From: Actinomyces sp.
GTDB taxonomy: Bacteria; Actinomycetota; Acidimicrobiia; Acidimicrobiales; Aldehydirespiratoraceae
Assembly (NCBI GenBank): GCA_003697065.1
Contig: RFFY01000062.1
Span: 1-5,381, forward strand
Reading direction: 5' to 3'
DNA: 5,381 nucleotides
Numbering within the stretch: the stretch's first letter is position 1; each line of letters starts with the position of its first letter. The position numbers and the translations under genes were made by a program. The notes under the pieces were generated by a model. The model did no database searches and was not told the DNA's origin. It worked only from the letters and a program-made list of their open reading frames with translations. This document shows positions 5,177 through 5,381 of the stretch, piece after piece.

Positions 5177-5381
5177 GGGCCCGCCGGCTCCTCGGAGCCG
5201 TCTGCCGGCGCCACCACCGCCGGGCTCTCGTCGGCGGGCGGCTCGGCCGGGGTCGGCGCTTCGTCGTGGGCCGGCTCGGCGGGGGTCTCGCTGGCAGGCG
5301 GCTCGGCCGGGCCCGCGTCGTGGACAGGCTCGGCGGCCGGTTCGGCCGGGGTCGCCGCTTCGTCGTGGGCCGGTGGTGGAG
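5173..5381 (-). CDS. C-terminal tail of a Pro/Ala/Glu/His-rich protein, 5' part outside the window
   Basis: An open minus-strand frame enters from the right edge and ends at TGA (5173-5175), overlapping the crotonase GTG. About 68 residues are visible, all low-complexity: repeated TPAEP, PAHDEA and PVHDAGPAEP units, then ESPAVVAPADGSEEPAGP. His, Glu and Asp recur among Pro and Ala, so the tail should be extended and negatively charged. The domain that would define the protein lies outside. The GTGA overlap and the in-frame protein repeats are the reason to call this strand; the opposite strand is also open but gives an Arg/Pro-rich product with no support. The function is not known, and the tail is probably a flexible linker or spacer. 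Confidence 0.6.
   Translation of the reverse strand, partial: PPPAHDEAATPAEPAAEPVHDAGPAEPPASETPAEPAHDEAPTPAEPPADESPAVVAPADGSEEPAGP
5241..5374. repeat. Imperfect repeats coding for PAEP / HDEA units
   Basis: The 34-base stretch 5241-5274 recurs at 5340-5373 with two mismatches, 99 bases (33 codons) apart and in frame. A more diverged unit sharing GCTCGGCCGGG and GTCGTGG lies between, at about 5301-5323. The spacing between units (54 then 45 bases) is irregular but always a multiple of three. Confidence 0.7.

Noticed and set aside
5241..5374. Repeats near the right edge as a CRISPR array or DNA-level satellite
   Set aside because: The spacing is irregular, always in codon multiples, and the units code for PAEP/HDEA peptides, so they are protein repeats.

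Overview
This is a GC-rich window of a kind typical of high-GC Actinomycetota. The protein families point towards Acidimicrobiia-like lineages, but that is inferred from gene content and codon bias; no rRNA or other marker is present. It looks like ordinary chromosome. I see no insertion sequence, phage gene, tRNA, rRNA or CRISPR array. Gene density is high, and several junctions overlap by 4 bp (ATGA or GTGA).

Left part, plus strand. The window opens inside a gene for a tandem, partly degenerate ThyX-like protein, cut off at its 5' end. A short hairpin follows its stop codon. Next is a stand-alone gene with its own Shine-Dalgarno sequence for an exported cell-wall protein: signal peptide, two almost identical LysM domains, a Thr/Pro-rich linker and a lytic-transglycosylase (SLT) domain with its catalytic Glu. 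A bulged hairpin lies after it.

Middle, plus strand. A compact four-gene set runs from 2398 to 4364: a hyperacidic protein with a four-cysteine probable zinc site (DUF4193-like); a small helical protein ending in a YDELS...AHERAH module; a GNAT N-acetyltransferase; and a NUDIX hydrolase. The junctions are ATGA, a 4-nt gap, and GTGA, and a good -10 hexamer precedes the first gene, so they are probably co-transcribed. The last junction carries an in-frame 36-bp tandem duplication that copies the whole stop/start overlap. This is the most unusual local structure in the window.

Right part, minus strand. A crotonase-superfamily gene with both hydratase glutamates converges on the NUDIX gene across about 44 bp that hold a hairpin. 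Its GTG start overlaps the stop of another minus-strand gene. Only the Pro/Ala/Glu/His-rich repetitive tail of that gene lies in the window.

How they work together: the LysM-SLT protein acts on peptidoglycan, the crotonase on acyl-CoA, and the NUDIX enzyme on nucleotide diphosphates or related compounds. Nothing here shows a single shared pathway. I do not see a clear new defence or mobile system. The best leads are the degenerate tandem ThyX protein, the hyperacidic zinc-site protein with its operon partners, and the duplicated stop/start junction.
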